DNA of 64,000 nucleotides from Sclerodactyla briareus (GCA_026419785.1 JAODTK010005886.1:124001-188000); one strand, 5' to 3'. Positions 48,769 through 61,531 are shown, counted from the stretch's first letter. Notes: generated by a model from the sequence alone, not told the origin. Translations and numbers: made by a program.

Positions 48769-49870
48769 CACATTGACAATACTATGTTAGTAGCATCAGT
48801 TAGCAGTATCACCAAGAAAGCTAGCAGCAAAACATGCTTTGCAGTGACAAATGTATGTTTAAGTAGCATCAGCAGTGTAGCAGGCCAGCAGCAACAGTAG
48901 CTACATATTGAAAACCTATGTTAGGACGCATTAGCAGTAGTAGTAGCAGGCTAACAGCAACGGGTGCTTACATTGACGAGTTGTTAGCAATATCAGCAGC
49001 AGCAGCAGTAGTGGAGGCTAGCAGCAACAGTAGCCAACTGTTTGTTAGTAGCATCAGTAGCAGTATCACAGAAGGCTAGCAGCAACAGTTGCTTTACCTT
49101 GACAACTGTTATGTTAGTAGCATAAGTAGCATTATCACCAAAAGGCTAGCACCGTCCGCTTTACATGACAACGTTATGTTAGTACATCAGTAGCAATATC
49201 CCCAGAAGGCTGCAGCAACGTTGCTTCACATGACAAACCTGTTACTTCACATTGAACAACGTTATGTTAGGTAAGGCATCAGTAGCAATATCACCAGAAG
49301 GCTAGCAGCAACCGTTGCTTCACACATTGATAACTGTTATGTTAGTAGCATCAGTAGCAGTATCCACCAGACGGCCTAGCAACAGTTGATTCACATTGAC
49401 AACTGTTACTATTCACATTGACAACTGTTATGTTAGTAGCACCAGTAGGCAATATCAACATAAGGCTAGCAGCAACAGTGCTTTCACATTGACAAACTGG
49501 TTGATTCACATTGACAACTGTTATTTTAGCATCATTAGCAATATCACCAGAAGGCTAGCAGCAACAGTTGCTTCACATTGACACTGTTTATGTTGTACAT
49601 CATTAGCAAGATCACCAGAAGGCTAGCAGCACACAGTATGCCTTTACATTGATAACGGTTATGTTAGTAGGCATCAGTAGCAATATCCCCAGAAAAGGCT
49701 AGTATGAACAGTTGGCTTCACATTGATAACTGTTATGTTAGTAGCATCAGCAGTAGTATTAATGTGTAGCACCAACACAGCAGTGACAACTGTATGTAAG
49801 TAGCATCAGCAGTGAATAGCAGCTAGCTAGTAGCAGCAACAGTAGCTTCACATAAACAACTGTTATGTTG
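48769..49870. repeat. Minisatellite, unit of about 70 bp
   Basis: About 15 copies of a unit with CACATTGACAACTGTTATGT, TAGTAGCATCAGTAGCAATA and TCACCAGAAGGCTAGCAGCA. CAGTTGCTTCACATTGACAA recurs in most units. Individual units differ by small indels. Confidence 0.95.
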
Positions 49871-51150
49871 CTTCAATATTGAAGACTTCCCTTTGCAGTT
49901 TCAGGTTCTCTCCTGTATAGCTTAGCATTGACAGACTTTGATCTAGTAAGAACAGTACCAAGGGTCCTCATAGAGAATGATAGTTTTGCACTATTCAGAG
50001 TTCTAGTGCTCACTTCTAAATCTAAACCCCAGCATCCATACAGCCTTGGTTTTCTTCTGTCAAGCTTGACATTGAGACTTTCATTAAGGGATTAATCAAA
50101 GGGTTGTGCATGTTTATCCCCGGATAATGCACGACTGGGGGGTTAATTCAAGCAATGCATAAGAGCACAGCCCGAGTGCATCCAACATTAAGTGGAACCC
50201 ATGAGGAGTGCATTATCATATGGATTACAACCAATTGGGACCCCATTCGTCATCAAGGAAATATTTTGTTTGAATTACTGCAACAATTTCCAACAAACAA
50301 CCCTCGTTTTACTTATGATGAATAGAACCCCTGAAGACATTGCGAAGAGTTTGTATACATGTCGAAATAAATTAACAACAACACCTCGATTCGCCCTCTC
50401 TCAAACATGGAATATAGCGCGCACAAATCATGTGCGGTAAGTTTACGCCTATGCCTAAAACATATTTGTCGAAACCCAAACGTGAGCAATTGCACATTAT
50501 AATGCATGTGATGGGCCATTAATCGCACATGTTATTGGCTCTTACTTGCGTGACTGTTACATGGTGTTCTGTTCAAAACGATTTGCTATGCTTGTGGCAC
50601 TGGTGTTAGCGCCCAATTCGTGAAATGTATTGAACAATGGATCCCTTCAACATACAGTCCTGGAGATTCTCCTATTCAGAAACAACCAAAATTCTCCTTG
50701 TTTAAGAGAATTTGAATTATTCATGAAACTGCGATAATGTATTTTTCCACAGTGCAACATTCACCCATACGGAAATATATAGGAGACATTCATTTCACCC
50801 CTCTTGAAAATGGCCCAGTACAAATGCTCATTTTTAGGGCAAACAGGAGAATCCCTCAGACTGCCATAGCCAAAACATGACTTGGCCATTCCTATCTGGA
50901 ACGGTGGAAAATAGGCGTGTGACACATCAAGAAAACCAGGAAAGCCAAAAGGCTTAGTGATTCCTTGACTCCTTCTGACAACCTATGCTCGGGGGGGGAC
51001 ACAAAAACAAACAAATTGGAGATTGCACCAGCTCATTATGGGCAACAAACACAACAAATTTCCCATTTAGTCCAACGGACCAATAGGGTTCTATACTCTG
51101 AGAAGAAGTACACACGGAATTTAAGATTTTCAGACTTTGAAATATGGTGA
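49871..51150. other. Unrecognised stretch
   Basis: No supported gene. An 82-codon frame at 50192-50440 has no known domain. Confidence 0.35.
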
Positions 51151-52385
51151 CCTATGACCTGACCCCAAAACAATAGGGTTCATGTACTCATTGTGGGGAA
51201 CACACATACAAGGTATGGCCTCATCCATCCAAGTGAGTGAGTTATCATGTTTACAGCCCAAAATTGGCCAAATTGTTGACTATTCACAAATTTACAATTT
51301 TTGCACCAAAATTCATCCTGACCTAAACCAAAAGCATAGAATTCTGTATACCCATTAGAAAACTACACACCAAATTTAAAACTGATCAGACCGACCAACC
51401 ATTCTGGACTAATGTTACAAGGTTTTCACACTTTGACCTATGGTGACCTCAGACGTTCTCTGACCTGACCCCAAAACAATAGGGATCATGTACTCATTAT
51501 GGGGAACCCATATACTAAGTAGGAACTTGATCCATTCGAGTGGGGTCGAGTTACCGTGTTAACAAGCTAAAAGTTTGCCAAAATAAAATTTCACAATTTC
51601 CCAAAACTGATCCCAGATTTACACCAAAAACAAGTGTTCCTGTACTCCTCATAAGGAAGCTGCTTAACGAGTTTCAACCTGGTCGGACCAGGCATTCTGG
51701 ACTTACCGTGTTTACAAGTTTTTTTCAGAACTTTGACCGCTTCTGACCTCAGCATGACATTTGACCTACCTACCCAAAACAATAGGGATCATGTACTCAT
51801 TATGGGGAACCCATATACTAAGTAGGAACTTGATCCATTCGAGTGGGGTCGAGTTATCATGTTAACAAGCTTAAAATTGGCCAATTATCAATTTTCCAAA
51901 TTTCCCAATTTTTCCCAAATCTGACACCGAATTACACAGAAGCAATGGGTTCAGGTACTCCTAATAGGGGGAAAGCTGAATATCAAGTTTCAACCTGATT
52001 GGACCAGGCATTCTGGACTATTGTGTCAACAAGTTCTCAGACTTTGACCTCTATTGACCTCAGATGGAGTCCTCTCACCTGACCCCTAAACAATAGGGAA
52101 TATGTGCTCATTATGGGGTAACACACATACCAAGTATGAGCTTCATCCCTTCCCGGTTGGGGTCGAGTTATCTGTTTACAACCTGAAATTGACTGAATAT
52201 TGATTTTTCACAAAAAATTTCACCAAAAATGACCCTGATCTACACCAAAAATGGAAAGGGTCTTATACTCCCAATGAGAGGAAAGCTACACACCAAATTT
52301 ACAGCTTGATCGGACCACAACTATTCTGGACTATCATGTTTACAAGGATTTCGGACTGAACTTGACTGTTTCCAATAGGAGCCAA
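51150..52385 (-). repeat. Tandem array of R1, four units of about 306 bp, inverted
   Basis: GACCCCAAAACAATAGGG-type cores start at 51161, 51467, about 51771 and 52081, giving spacings of 306, 304 and 310 bp. Each unit contains TCATGTACTCATTATGGGG, GAACTTGATCCATTCGAGTG, a GGGGTCGAGTTATC block and CTGATCGGACCA. This is the clearest view of the R1 unit. Confidence 0.9.
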
Positions 52386-52583
52386 TAGGTATGCCTTTGT
52401 GAATATTACTTGATTCAAAGTACAACAGTTCACTTTTAAATACACTCAAAACAAATAATCGGCTTGTTCCTAATTTGGGAGAACAGTCATTGAATTTTGG
52501 TATTTTTGTTAACTGACTAGACTACCGTGCCAACAATTGTCCAAAAGAACAAGAAAGTATTTGTTTAATTTTCATGTTCCGTT

Positions 52584-52832
52584 AGCCATAGATAGTTTGA
52601 CAAAAACGTTGATAGTAATGTATCACAGAAAACAAGTGTGAAGTAGAGCAGTGTTAGGTATGGAATTGAATTCCACTTGGTGATCGACTCAGGATATGTA
52701 CTGATAGATACAGCCATAGATAGTTTGACAAAAACGTTGATAGTAATGTATCACAGAAAACAAAGTTTGAAGTATGATGCAGTGTTCATGTATGGAATTG
52801 AATTCCACTTGGTGGTCGACTCAGGATACTGC
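52584..52832 (+). repeat. Tandem duplication, about 128-bp unit
   Basis: AGCCATAGATAGTTTGACAA starts at 52584 and again at 52712, and both copies run through GGAATTGAATTCCACTTGG to GACTCAGGATA. They differ by a few small indels. Confidence 0.9.
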
Positions 52833-53281
52833 CTCGTTTTTGCGGATGGCTTGCCACCACACTTCTCAGACCCCAAGTGATGCCAAGAGCTGTCTTCGGA
52901 AGAAAAAAAAAGGGGAAGCACACCATGACGAATGATTCTGTTAAGTTACATCAATATATGCAATATTTCATTTGTTTGCTCTATGGGAATATTCCTCAAG
53001 TCACTGACTCATGATATTCAAGTATACTCACTTTCTAAAACTTAAAAGTAAGTCATAGTAAAAATAGGTAGTCCTGTAGGGACATTCAGTAGTAACTCTC
53101 CCTTGACAAGCTATGATGTTAGTGACAGTAGTTATACCCAGGATTCGATATAGCATTCAGTAAAAGATGAATAGAAAAAAAGAATGCATCAGTAACAGTT
53201 AGAGTATAGACACTCACTTTCTGAAGCCAGCAGCATCCTCTGCCAAGTTTGGGTTCTTCTGAACAAGCTTGGCTTTTATAC
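52833..53281. other. Intron or 3' flank of the DUF4795-type gene
   Basis: A strong minus-strand pyrimidine tract ending in ACAG near 52894 could be a splice acceptor for an exon covering 52893 downwards, where SEKCGGKPSAKTRQYPE can be read in one frame. I cannot link it to the gene, so it is not called. Confidence 0.25.
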
Positions 53282-53392
53282 CGCTTTGATCTTCTTATCT
53301 AGGTAAGCTTTAAGGGGGTCCAGCTCTAGGCGGTCTAGCTTACTGTCGACATCTGACTTGATCTCTCCAACAGCCTGCTGCCATGCTGATTG
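53282..53392 (-). CDS. QRICH2-like / DUF4795 gene, exon
   Basis: Minus-strand exon after TTTTCAG (acceptor AG at 53394-53393) reading SAWQQAVGEIKSDVDSKLDR then LELDPLKAYLDKKIKA up to a GCG|GTATAA donor at 53281. The SDVDSKLDRLELDPLK block is the most diagnostic piece of the DUF4795 domain found in QRICH2 and C16orf96-type proteins, where LDRLELDPLK is conserved. QRICH2 is reported in sperm flagellum assembly; that role is borrowed from mammals. A second acceptor at CAATCAG (exon start 53385) would fit the phase left by the previous exon better. The next downstream exon was not identified. Confidence 0.75.
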
Positions 53393-54604
53393 CTGAAAAT
53401 GGAAATACAACAACTGAGATTTGCATTAACTAAGTGGCACGACATAGCACCGTTTTTCTGAGGGGCACTGGATTTACGACCCATTCTCAAAACTTTTGTC
53501 GTAGCCAATACATGGCCCACTTGACACTTGACAACTAGACTACGGATGGTCCACTCAAGTGGCAGCAATTTATCTGCCACACACACAACTAACGTAAAGT
53601 AGGCCTAGAATGGAGCCGTCCCATACTGCTTCGTTCCTTACCGCCACTTATTCTGCTGGGTTTGTGCATTTTCCGCACGGCCAGGGCTAAACATTGAATA
53701 AAGGTCAGCTATACAGACACATACATGATAACATAGCCTAACTAGAGGCCTAGCTGTACTTACTCCAAAGAGCCCTGATGTGAAGCGAGTGTTTGGACAT
53801 CTTTAAACCAAGGACTGACAAATGTGAGTGGCAATGAATGTACAAAAAGGGTATCCAGTTGCCAAATAGGTTTCAGCCATCGTGCACCTGCAGGTGCATA
53901 ACTGGGAACTTTATGTAGCATTGCCTCCATAGAATCGTCACTTTAGCTTTAAGTTGAAACTGTCTCTAGCCTATGAAAATGAACAACTAAGACAAATAAG
54001 GCATCAAAGTCTTGCCAGTCTACAGTGTTCAAAGACTGCGGTTATTATTTGTTTCATTTTGTTTTATTTTTTGAAGCCAAAAGTATAGCACCGTCTATAC
54101 AAGCAAAAACATGTAAAACATTAAAACAACATATGTAACATATTTAATGAAAACTGTATGCATCACATTTACTGTTACGAACAATATATTTTGTGTAAGT
54201 TTAAACTACAAATGGCAAACCATGGAAATTTAATCTGACTGATTAGAAGACAGTTCAAGAAGAATTGCTTGCCACAAAATTTCATGAGGAAATGTTAAAT
54301 AACTTCACATAATGAGCCAATTTCGATGTGAAAATGTAATCAGGCTGGGAATACCTAATTCTCGTGTTAGGCCTACTCAACTGTCAGAAGAACGCAGTGA
54401 ATTCCAGGAGAAATGTGTCACAAAACTTCAAAATTTTTTAAGGGCACACATTGCACACATGCCCATACACACACAAAAAGTGACCATGAGGTCTCTTCTG
54501 AACAGAGTTCAGCACGACAAAAATGAGGGACTTATTGAGATAAAATATTGTAGGGTTTTTTTTTTTCAAATCTCAGCAAAAGTTGTGAAATAAAGTGATC
54601 TTAC
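53393..54604. other. Intron of the DUF4795-type gene
   Basis: No repeat or gene recognised. A 93-codon plus-strand frame at 54312-54593 has no known domain. Confidence 0.4.
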
Positions 54605-54715
54605 ATGACGAGAGCTGATCCATGACATTACTGAGGTTCCTCGAGATCTCTTCCACAGCTCGATCGAATGTGTTGTTTCGACTTATCGTGTTCTCAAGGG
54701 CACGCTGTCCGCTTT
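54605..54715 (-). CDS. QRICH2-like / DUF4795 gene, exon with one-base deletion
   Basis: Minus-strand exon between CTCTGCAG (AG at 54717-54716) and a GTAAG donor at 54604. It opens AAAGCGGAC (K A D), matching the KADK start expected in the family and the phase-0 end of the upstream exon. Next to it RALENTISRNNTFDRAVEEI and SRNLSNVMDQLSS follow in a frame one base off. A single missing base within about the first 12 nt explains this. The exon is 111 nt where the phases require 112. The segment corresponds to the KADKxALExKVSRxxFD part of DUF4795. Sequencing error or true frameshift are both possible. Confidence 0.75.
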
Positions 54716-55085
54716 CTGCAGAGAAAAATATGCCAACAAAGTGAAATCAAACAATAGCCAAATACATTGATAAAAATGGTGCACAAAAGAGATTCATTGT
54801 TGGAGGATTTCACGCAATAGAACACACATCTTGGCCTGACCATTAACACCAGCAAGATCCACCTACTCATGAAAAGATATGCATAGAAAGAAAATGGCCC
54901 ATTCGACAATCTTACACTCATAAAAGTATCCCTGCATAACAAAAAAAATAAGGTTCTTGTATTGTTTACATACAAAAACCGACAAAAAACTAAATTCAAG
55001 CCTCACATTGCATGAAAAATAGTTACCAGACTATCCACCTGTTTTGACCTCGTACAATCCTTGATCTAACACCGAAAACTACCGT

Positions 55086-55195
55086 GCTGGAGTCGAGTCC
55101 TCTCAAGCCAAGTCCCGAGTCATCAGTATCCGAGTCCGGAAGTCATTGGCTTCGAGTACCCGAGTCACAGTGGTACGAGTTCAGAGTCATGGAGT
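55086..55195 (+). repeat. Degenerate GAGTC-rich simple repeat
   Basis: GGAGTCGAGTCCTCTCAAGC, CCGAGTCATCAGTATCCGAG and CGAGTACCCGAGTCACAG show a degenerate CGAGTC/GAGTCC hexamer over about 110 bp. Confidence 0.6.
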
Positions 55196-58143
55196 CCTTA
55201 TGCAAATTTGACACCTGTGACTATTTCAAAATGCAAGGCATACTTAAACAACCATGCATTGCTTGCTACCAGGGCCAGGCAATGAAGCGGCTACTAATTA
55301 ACAATGTAACCTGAAATATACAGGAATGGGCTGGCCATTTCCTCATGACAGGTGCCAAATAGCAGAGATTCAGAGATATAATAATTTTGTTACTCTGATG
55401 GAGCCGAAATGCAACGGGCAATAAGATTATACTTTGGGGGCAACACAAATGGGAGTCATCTTGTAGGCCCGGTGAGGCTAGTGGCTGCATACAGGCACAT
55501 TCCAGTATTAAAAAAATCTAATATTATAAATTGGACATTAATTAAATTGGTAAAATGTTGATTGCCAGGCATTATTCTCATTGAAAAGCATAGAGAATGA
55601 AATTGCACTCTTCCACATTACTCGCATCTTTTATGGAAGCTCATTCTTTCATATCACATCTTATCTATTCACTGCTACATGAATAAGGCGCCAGTCAAAA
55701 GTTTCAGCATCGCGGCCGCCCCCCCCGGGCAAGCTCGCTGGCGGCCTGGGCGAAGCGGCACGCGGCTCCGATTTTTTGTATCAGAACAATAGAATGCCTT
55801 TAGCAACCACCGCTGGACCTGTGCTGGACCGTTAATTCAAGTTGAACAAAGGAGCAGGCAGCAGAGGCCGGGGGCCGCCGATTCAATAGAACGACGAATC
55901 GATATACCAAAATGAATGAATTACTGCCATTCAATGCACACACACACACCACACCAGACATATATTACGATGTGGTGAAAAGTTAAGGCCGGCCTAACGG
56001 CGGGCAGAAAATCGCTCATAACTCGAAAACGGAAGGGAATTTCGATTTTTTCCGCAGACACCGATTCATAAACCTACTTTAAGGATGCTCTTCCATCTGT
56101 ATCACTGTCGAGAAAATCGGATGAGCCAGGCTACGACCCGGAAATTTTTTTTTTTGTTTTCCCCTTCGAAAGTGGTACTGATGGAAAAGGAGCATCCTAA
56201 ATTAGGTTTATTGAAGTCAGTATGCTGCCGAAAAAATGAAAAATCTTCCGTTTTCGAGTAATAAGCGATTTTCTGTAGCGGTACACCATTTCTGCCAAAG
56301 AAGCCTAACAACAATCCCTCTCTCTAGACTGGTACATCAATGGTTTAGCCAACGATGTTTAGGTGAATTCCAGACCCCCCACCCCCCTCTACCGAAGGCT
56401 AATAGGAAGAATAAACATGGCAGAGTCACGTGTCGCCAATAAAAAAAGATAAATGATTAATTGAGGCTACCTCTCCCGTTCAGTCAAACAGTGAACCCAT
56501 AAGAAGTAATCACTTAATACATATAATTAAAGTGCACCCCATAGAACTAATGAATGAAGTCCAATGAGATGGGAGGAGGAGCTTATGATAAAGCAGTGAA
56601 TAAAACAATTATGTTCATTATATATGTAATTGAGAGGAAAATAACTGATAATTCATTTATTTCAAACCATGTCTGAGTCTCTGGAGACCATGTGTCCCAA
56701 TCGTCGTATCGTTATTCTCATTTAGTCGATGGAACTCATACAGTACCTATGTTGTTAATTTTCGATCATGATACTCATAGATCGATCCAATGATCGTGCT
56801 ACTGCCGCCGAAGTTCAAGTCTCGACAGCACTGCGCATGCAGTCGAGGACGCTTTGTTTGGGGTTCACAGTTGCTAACGTACTCTCAGGTTGGATTTTTG
56901 TGTGTGTTAGTGATCCCCGATTAGAGGTAGAAAAGTATTCTCTATAGACAAAGTTTCACGTCATATATAATTTCCGCTATCGCAACTTCAATCGCCAATT
57001 TCTAGATTTCGTTGACTAAATGTTGAGAATTTCATGACACCTCGCTCGCCCGTACCCCTAGCCAATCTTTATTTATATATTAGGTATATTTTCAAGTTGC
57101 TAATAAATGGCAGAACATATCCTAACATACTGTTTGCACGCGGTTACCTTAAGATAGGGCCTACACAACGTTCATAATGAAATTGTGGTCACAAACTATT
57201 CTTATTAGCCTCATAAAGATTTTTTGGTCGATGACATGTATAATTTGCTTATATATGTTACAATAGAATGTGAGCGATTGAATCAATGAAAAATTATGTC
57301 AACAAACCCAAACCTGGTACTTAGTTTCTCTCATTTTACCAAATCAATGTAGGATTTTTTAGAAGTCTCAGCGGCTGCGGCCACTTTTCAATAGGAACGT
57401 TCACTGGTATGCACTGGTGCACACTCAAAATGCACTATAAACAGGGTGTGAAGAATCTTATGAGGCGGGCCGCCTGCCGGCAGGCAGCGATGCCTGGCTA
57501 GTGTTATGGGGGTTAATAGCATACGAAACCAAAGCCGCGGCGGCGGCGCAACCTATCTCGGCTAGCCAGGCGGCCGCGGCAGCCAATCTTTTGAATGGCG
57601 CTAAAATGAGCAACGCATATCGATACGTAATATGAAAGTGTGTTACTACAAATGTTCGCAGGGCAAAAAAGCAATAGCACCTTATGAATCACAGAGAAAT
57701 ACACCCCTGCACAGCGTCAAACCATCTTCAGAAGTGGGGGGACATGACCAAAGTGTGAAGGGGAACATTGACCTCGCCGCCAAAAAAATTACTGTGTGAA
57801 AAATGAAATCAATGAGAGCACACAAAATTGTGGGGGGACACATTCCCCCACCCTTCAGGATGACGCACATTGCATCCCTGTGCCAGGAGTAACTGCCTTA
57901 ATTGATCCATTCACCACTGATATACCAGGTAAGGCGGAAAGTGGGACAAGTGGATTACACACTTGCAGTTACGATATAAAAATATGAAAGAAAATGGTTA
58001 AGAAAGTATCCTAACATACACGGGCACAGGTGAAATTGAAAAGATAGGCTATTAATCTGGCCCCAACGTAGCATGAATACCACACACTAGAACGTCTCTG
58101 CCTGTGGTCATTAAACTACATGCAAATAATAATCCCTACTGCT

Positions 58144-58365
58144 GTCATTGCCCTCTATATAGGCCAAAACATTCTGGTTCACCATGCAGCCCCTACAGTC
58201 ATTTCCCTCATAAAGGCTAAAATTCTGGTTCACCATGCAGCCCCAGTCATTTCCGTCTATAAAAAACGGTGGGGGGGCTAAAACATTCTGGTTTACCATG
58301 CAGCCCCTACAGTCCATTTCCGTCTATATAGGCTCTAAACATTGGTTTTAAATGCAGTCCATTTT
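58144..58365 (-). repeat. Minisatellite, four units of 51-63 bp
   Basis: ACATTCTGGTTCACCATGCA recurs at about 58169, 58222 (one base shorter), 58283 and, degenerate, 58339, each followed or preceded by CATTTCCGTCTATATAGGCT. On the minus strand it yields a repeated GCMVNQNVLAYIEGND-type peptide, probably by chance. Confidence 0.8.
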
Positions 58366-58706
58366 ATTCAGGGATGGATCATTGCTTCCCCATTGCCTGT
58401 GGGAAGCATCTATTGCACAGCAAAGTGCAGATAGCTCTGGTTTGTAAAGGTTTGAACGCGACCAAGGACTGCACTGCCAGAATTGAATCCACAAAACAGT
58501 ACGTGTTCGTGAATCTGTGAACTATGAATACAAATGCGAAGGAGATGGTGGTGGCCAGTTGGTCGGGTTTTATTGCAGAGGCCCAGATTGCGCACAGGGG
58601 GTGGTGCAGGGTCACTATGGGGTACGTTGAATATGTAAAATAGCATCCAGGTATCAACAGAGGCAGACAGTCTATCAATGAGACCACAATTAGGGCTGGG
58701 TCTTAC

Positions 58707-58781
58707 CACATCAATCTCCATAGTAACATGTTCTTTGTCTGCCTTGTTAGCTTGTAGTTTCTCAACAAAATCATACAAGGC
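58707..58781 (-). CDS. QRICH2-like / DUF4795 gene, exon
   Basis: Exon of exactly 25 codons, phase 0 at both ends, between ACCTGCAG (AG at 58783-58782) and a GTAAGA donor at 58706. It reads ALYDFVEKLQANKADKEHV then TMEIDV. ANKADKEHVTMEIDV followed by KAD on the next exon gives the family's KADKEHxxxxIDVKADK run, the most persuasive link in this gene. Confidence 0.85.
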
Positions 58782-60603
58782 CTGCAGGTAAAATGAGAAG
58801 AGAATTCGAAATCATTGGTGTTGTGGTAACTACTCCCTCAGTAATGATAACCATGCAAACAATGTGACGTGAGGTTATGTCTGAAGGAACAACAAACAAT
58901 ATTATTATGGGATATTCCATGCGATTAACACTAGGATATGTAAACATACATACAGAAACAACCATGTATAAAACAAACTCTCACTTAAAGGGACAAAATG
59001 AAAGAATGACGAAAGCACTTTTAAACCCAGCCTCAGTCATGTTCATAGATGATAAACCAAATTAATCCATTGACCACAACTATAAGCTACCGGAACCCTG
59101 GGGGATTGAAGCAAGTATGCCACTTTTTCCCTTCAAACTTAATTACGATGCTATAGGGGCCTATAGCAACTTATTCATTGAAGAAACATGCTGCTGAATT
59201 ACTCTAAAGATTTACTCTGAAACATTACCAATGATGCCAAAACACATCCTTCACGGGCTTTTCCTTTGGTTTTGAACTATTAATTTATTGTTTGTCACGG
59301 ACCTGACCTGCATATACCATATTCTTTCTAGATCCTTCCTGGGGGGAGCTTGCAAAAAATACAGAGAGGGCACTGTTAGAGTAATACGAATACGATTACA
59401 CAGTTAGCCCAGCGGCCACGTGTGGTTTGTCTTGACGCAAGGTTAGTGTTAGGAAAACATGCGTTGTGTCTGCTGGGTAGGTGCAAACAACCCACATGGA
59501 AGTTCAACATGTGTATCTACAATCTTCAGTGATACAGGGATGCATGCTCCGATCACTGGCTATAACACGTGTGTCCTGCAGCAGTGCCTTTGATGAGTAC
59601 ATATATAGTGCACAGAAATTTCAGCCACTTGCATTACATTTGTACACAGCTAGTAAAACACCTCGATTCCTCTACTACACACACACTCAATTTCAAATGG
59701 GTTTTTGCATGACACTGTGAATTATGCTGAATTGTTTGAGTGATCGTTGTCGATCGGGATAAATGATGCTTTCATTTGAGTAGACCCACAGTCAGACAGT
59801 AGCACATATAATTCATAAATGAATGGACTTGCTTTACAGATTGGACTATACACATTGATTTATTTAAATGCTAACTGGCAGAAGGGTCAGGTCATTAAAC
59901 AGATAACTCTGCACAACTTCCTGTTTAGTGTCTATAATTGGCTACTACCATCAAGACACTGACTGCGTGAAACAAGTAGAGAGTAAGGAACTTTGAATAA
60001 CCGGAAGGCGCTATCATTTTCCCAACAATGTTAGATGTTTATATGAACTGGAGGCAACCAATCAGGTACCCTTAACCTAGGCTAATGACATAAATGTCAG
60101 TCAGTCTGTCTGTCTGTCTGCCGATCTTGTTTGGTCTCACATTAGGGATTCATGCTTGAACCACCCACTCATTGTTGATTTAGAGACCTGTGAACCAGTC
60201 TCTTTGTGCCTCAAGACTAACGGGGGATAATTATAATGATTCCAGCACTCCCATACCACAAATGCCAATTTGCAGTGCAACCATAGGGGTGAATGTCTTT
60301 TCTAACATGCCAAAACCACAGATCTGAAAAATCTTGTGGGTTCTGTTATTTTCCATCATGGTAACTTATTTGCATTTGACAGAGAAATACATAGGTTAAA
60401 TTTAAAATGGTTAAATAGGTTAAATTTAAATTTATGACCATGACAATGGGACCCATGAAAACATTGAGATGTTTATAGTGCTGGGAATCCTCAGCAAAGT
60501 TTCACTAAGTTCTCTCGCGAATAAGAACAAAGTTTTCCTGTTAGCCACGCAGAATAGAAGTTTACTGCTGAATACGGAAAAACGATATCAAAACACTACT
60601 CAC
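58782..60603. other. Intron of the DUF4795-type gene
   Basis: No exon recognised. A TCTG microsatellite lies at about 60098-60121. The flanking exons do not join in phase (phase 1 to phase 0), so a small missed exon or an indel is likely here. Confidence 0.4.
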
Positions 60604-60727
60604 AGTCAATGTGCTTCTGTTTGGCGCTGTGTTCATCTAACATGTGGATACAGGTCTGGTGTAGTTTATCAGCTTCAGCCTGAAGATCAGCAATCTTAGA
60701 CGTAATACCAGAAATCAGGTCAGCATC
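60604..60727 (-). CDS. QRICH2-like / DUF4795 gene, exon
   Basis: 124-nt exon between CTTTCAG (AG at 60729-60728) and a strong GTGAGT donor at 60603. It reads DADLISGITSKIADLQAEAD and KLHQTCIHMLDEHSAKQKHI plus Asp; phase 0 in, phase 1 out. The heptad-like spacing (I..L..E..KL) predicts coiled coil. KQKHID fits the family segment just before the KADKEH exon. Confidence 0.8.
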
Positions 60728-61531
60728 CTGAAAGTTTGGGACAAAAATATTATAACAGAGCAACCAAAAACAAATCAGTTGAATTAACAAGTGAAAGCAA
60801 TTCTCTCTTTGCAAATTATCACTTTTTAATGAAAATGACCTAAAACGCACACCTGTAAGCTCAACGTTCACTTTTGTTCAAGAATGGCTTTTGGATTACT
60901 GACAGTGCTAATAACATTGTTACTAGTTACAGTGCATGGGGTTGTCTTCCTATTATAATAATGCCATGGTTTTCTCTCTTTTTTCAATCATAACGTGGAA
61001 GATCCACAAGAACAATGCTGCAGACTGAACACTTTAGTAAGCCTTCTCCTCAGTTGCCCTATGACAGGGGGACAGGGAATATCGTGCACGGGCTGATAAG
61101 CATTGGTAATACACTTCTGAAATATCAGATCATGTATTAGTACATATTACTTTAGTAAGCGAGAATTATTTGTGACAACTAGGATGTGATGTGTATTAGG
61201 TGGTAAAGCGCATGTGGAAAAGCAGATGGCAATAGAGTAAGAAAGTGCTCAAATGGAGAATTATTCGAAAGAGAATTGGCAAAGATGTATGGAAAATGTC
61301 ACAGAATGGTCATGGCACACCTTACCCAAAAGCAAAAACTACCCTCAGACATGAAAAATGTTCTAAGCTGGAGAAAGCTAATCCAACAGTCTATGTTTAG
61401 TGCTGAGCTAATCGGGTCTCACACCAAAGCGACCATCAAGAACTCATGACATGCTAAATTCAGGCTGAAATATTGACAAATACCCACATAGCAGGGAGAG
61501 GGTGTGTCCTGTCCAGTACAAGCCTCTCTAC
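60728..61531. other. Intron of the DUF4795-type gene
   Basis: No exon or repeat recognised. Confidence 0.4.

Larger units (their letters stand above)
54716..58706. other. Long intron of the DUF4795-type gene
   Basis: No exon was recognised in about 4 kb. It holds a GAGTC-rich stretch (55086-55195), a GC-rich patch at about 55710-55770, GC-rich patches at 57.45-57.6 kb, a TGCGCATGCA NRF1-like site near 56831, and a minisatellite at 58144-58365. Confidence 0.4.

Noticed and set aside
52790..52895. Possible further exon of the DUF4795-type gene (SEKCGGKPSAKTRQYPE)
   Set aside because: Good acceptor but the frame choice is arbitrary, and half of it lies inside the 128-bp tandem duplication.
56820..56845. 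TGCGCATGCA NRF1-like site as a promoter
   Set aside because: Single short motif inside a gene intron, with no TATA, CpG island of size, or downstream open frame.
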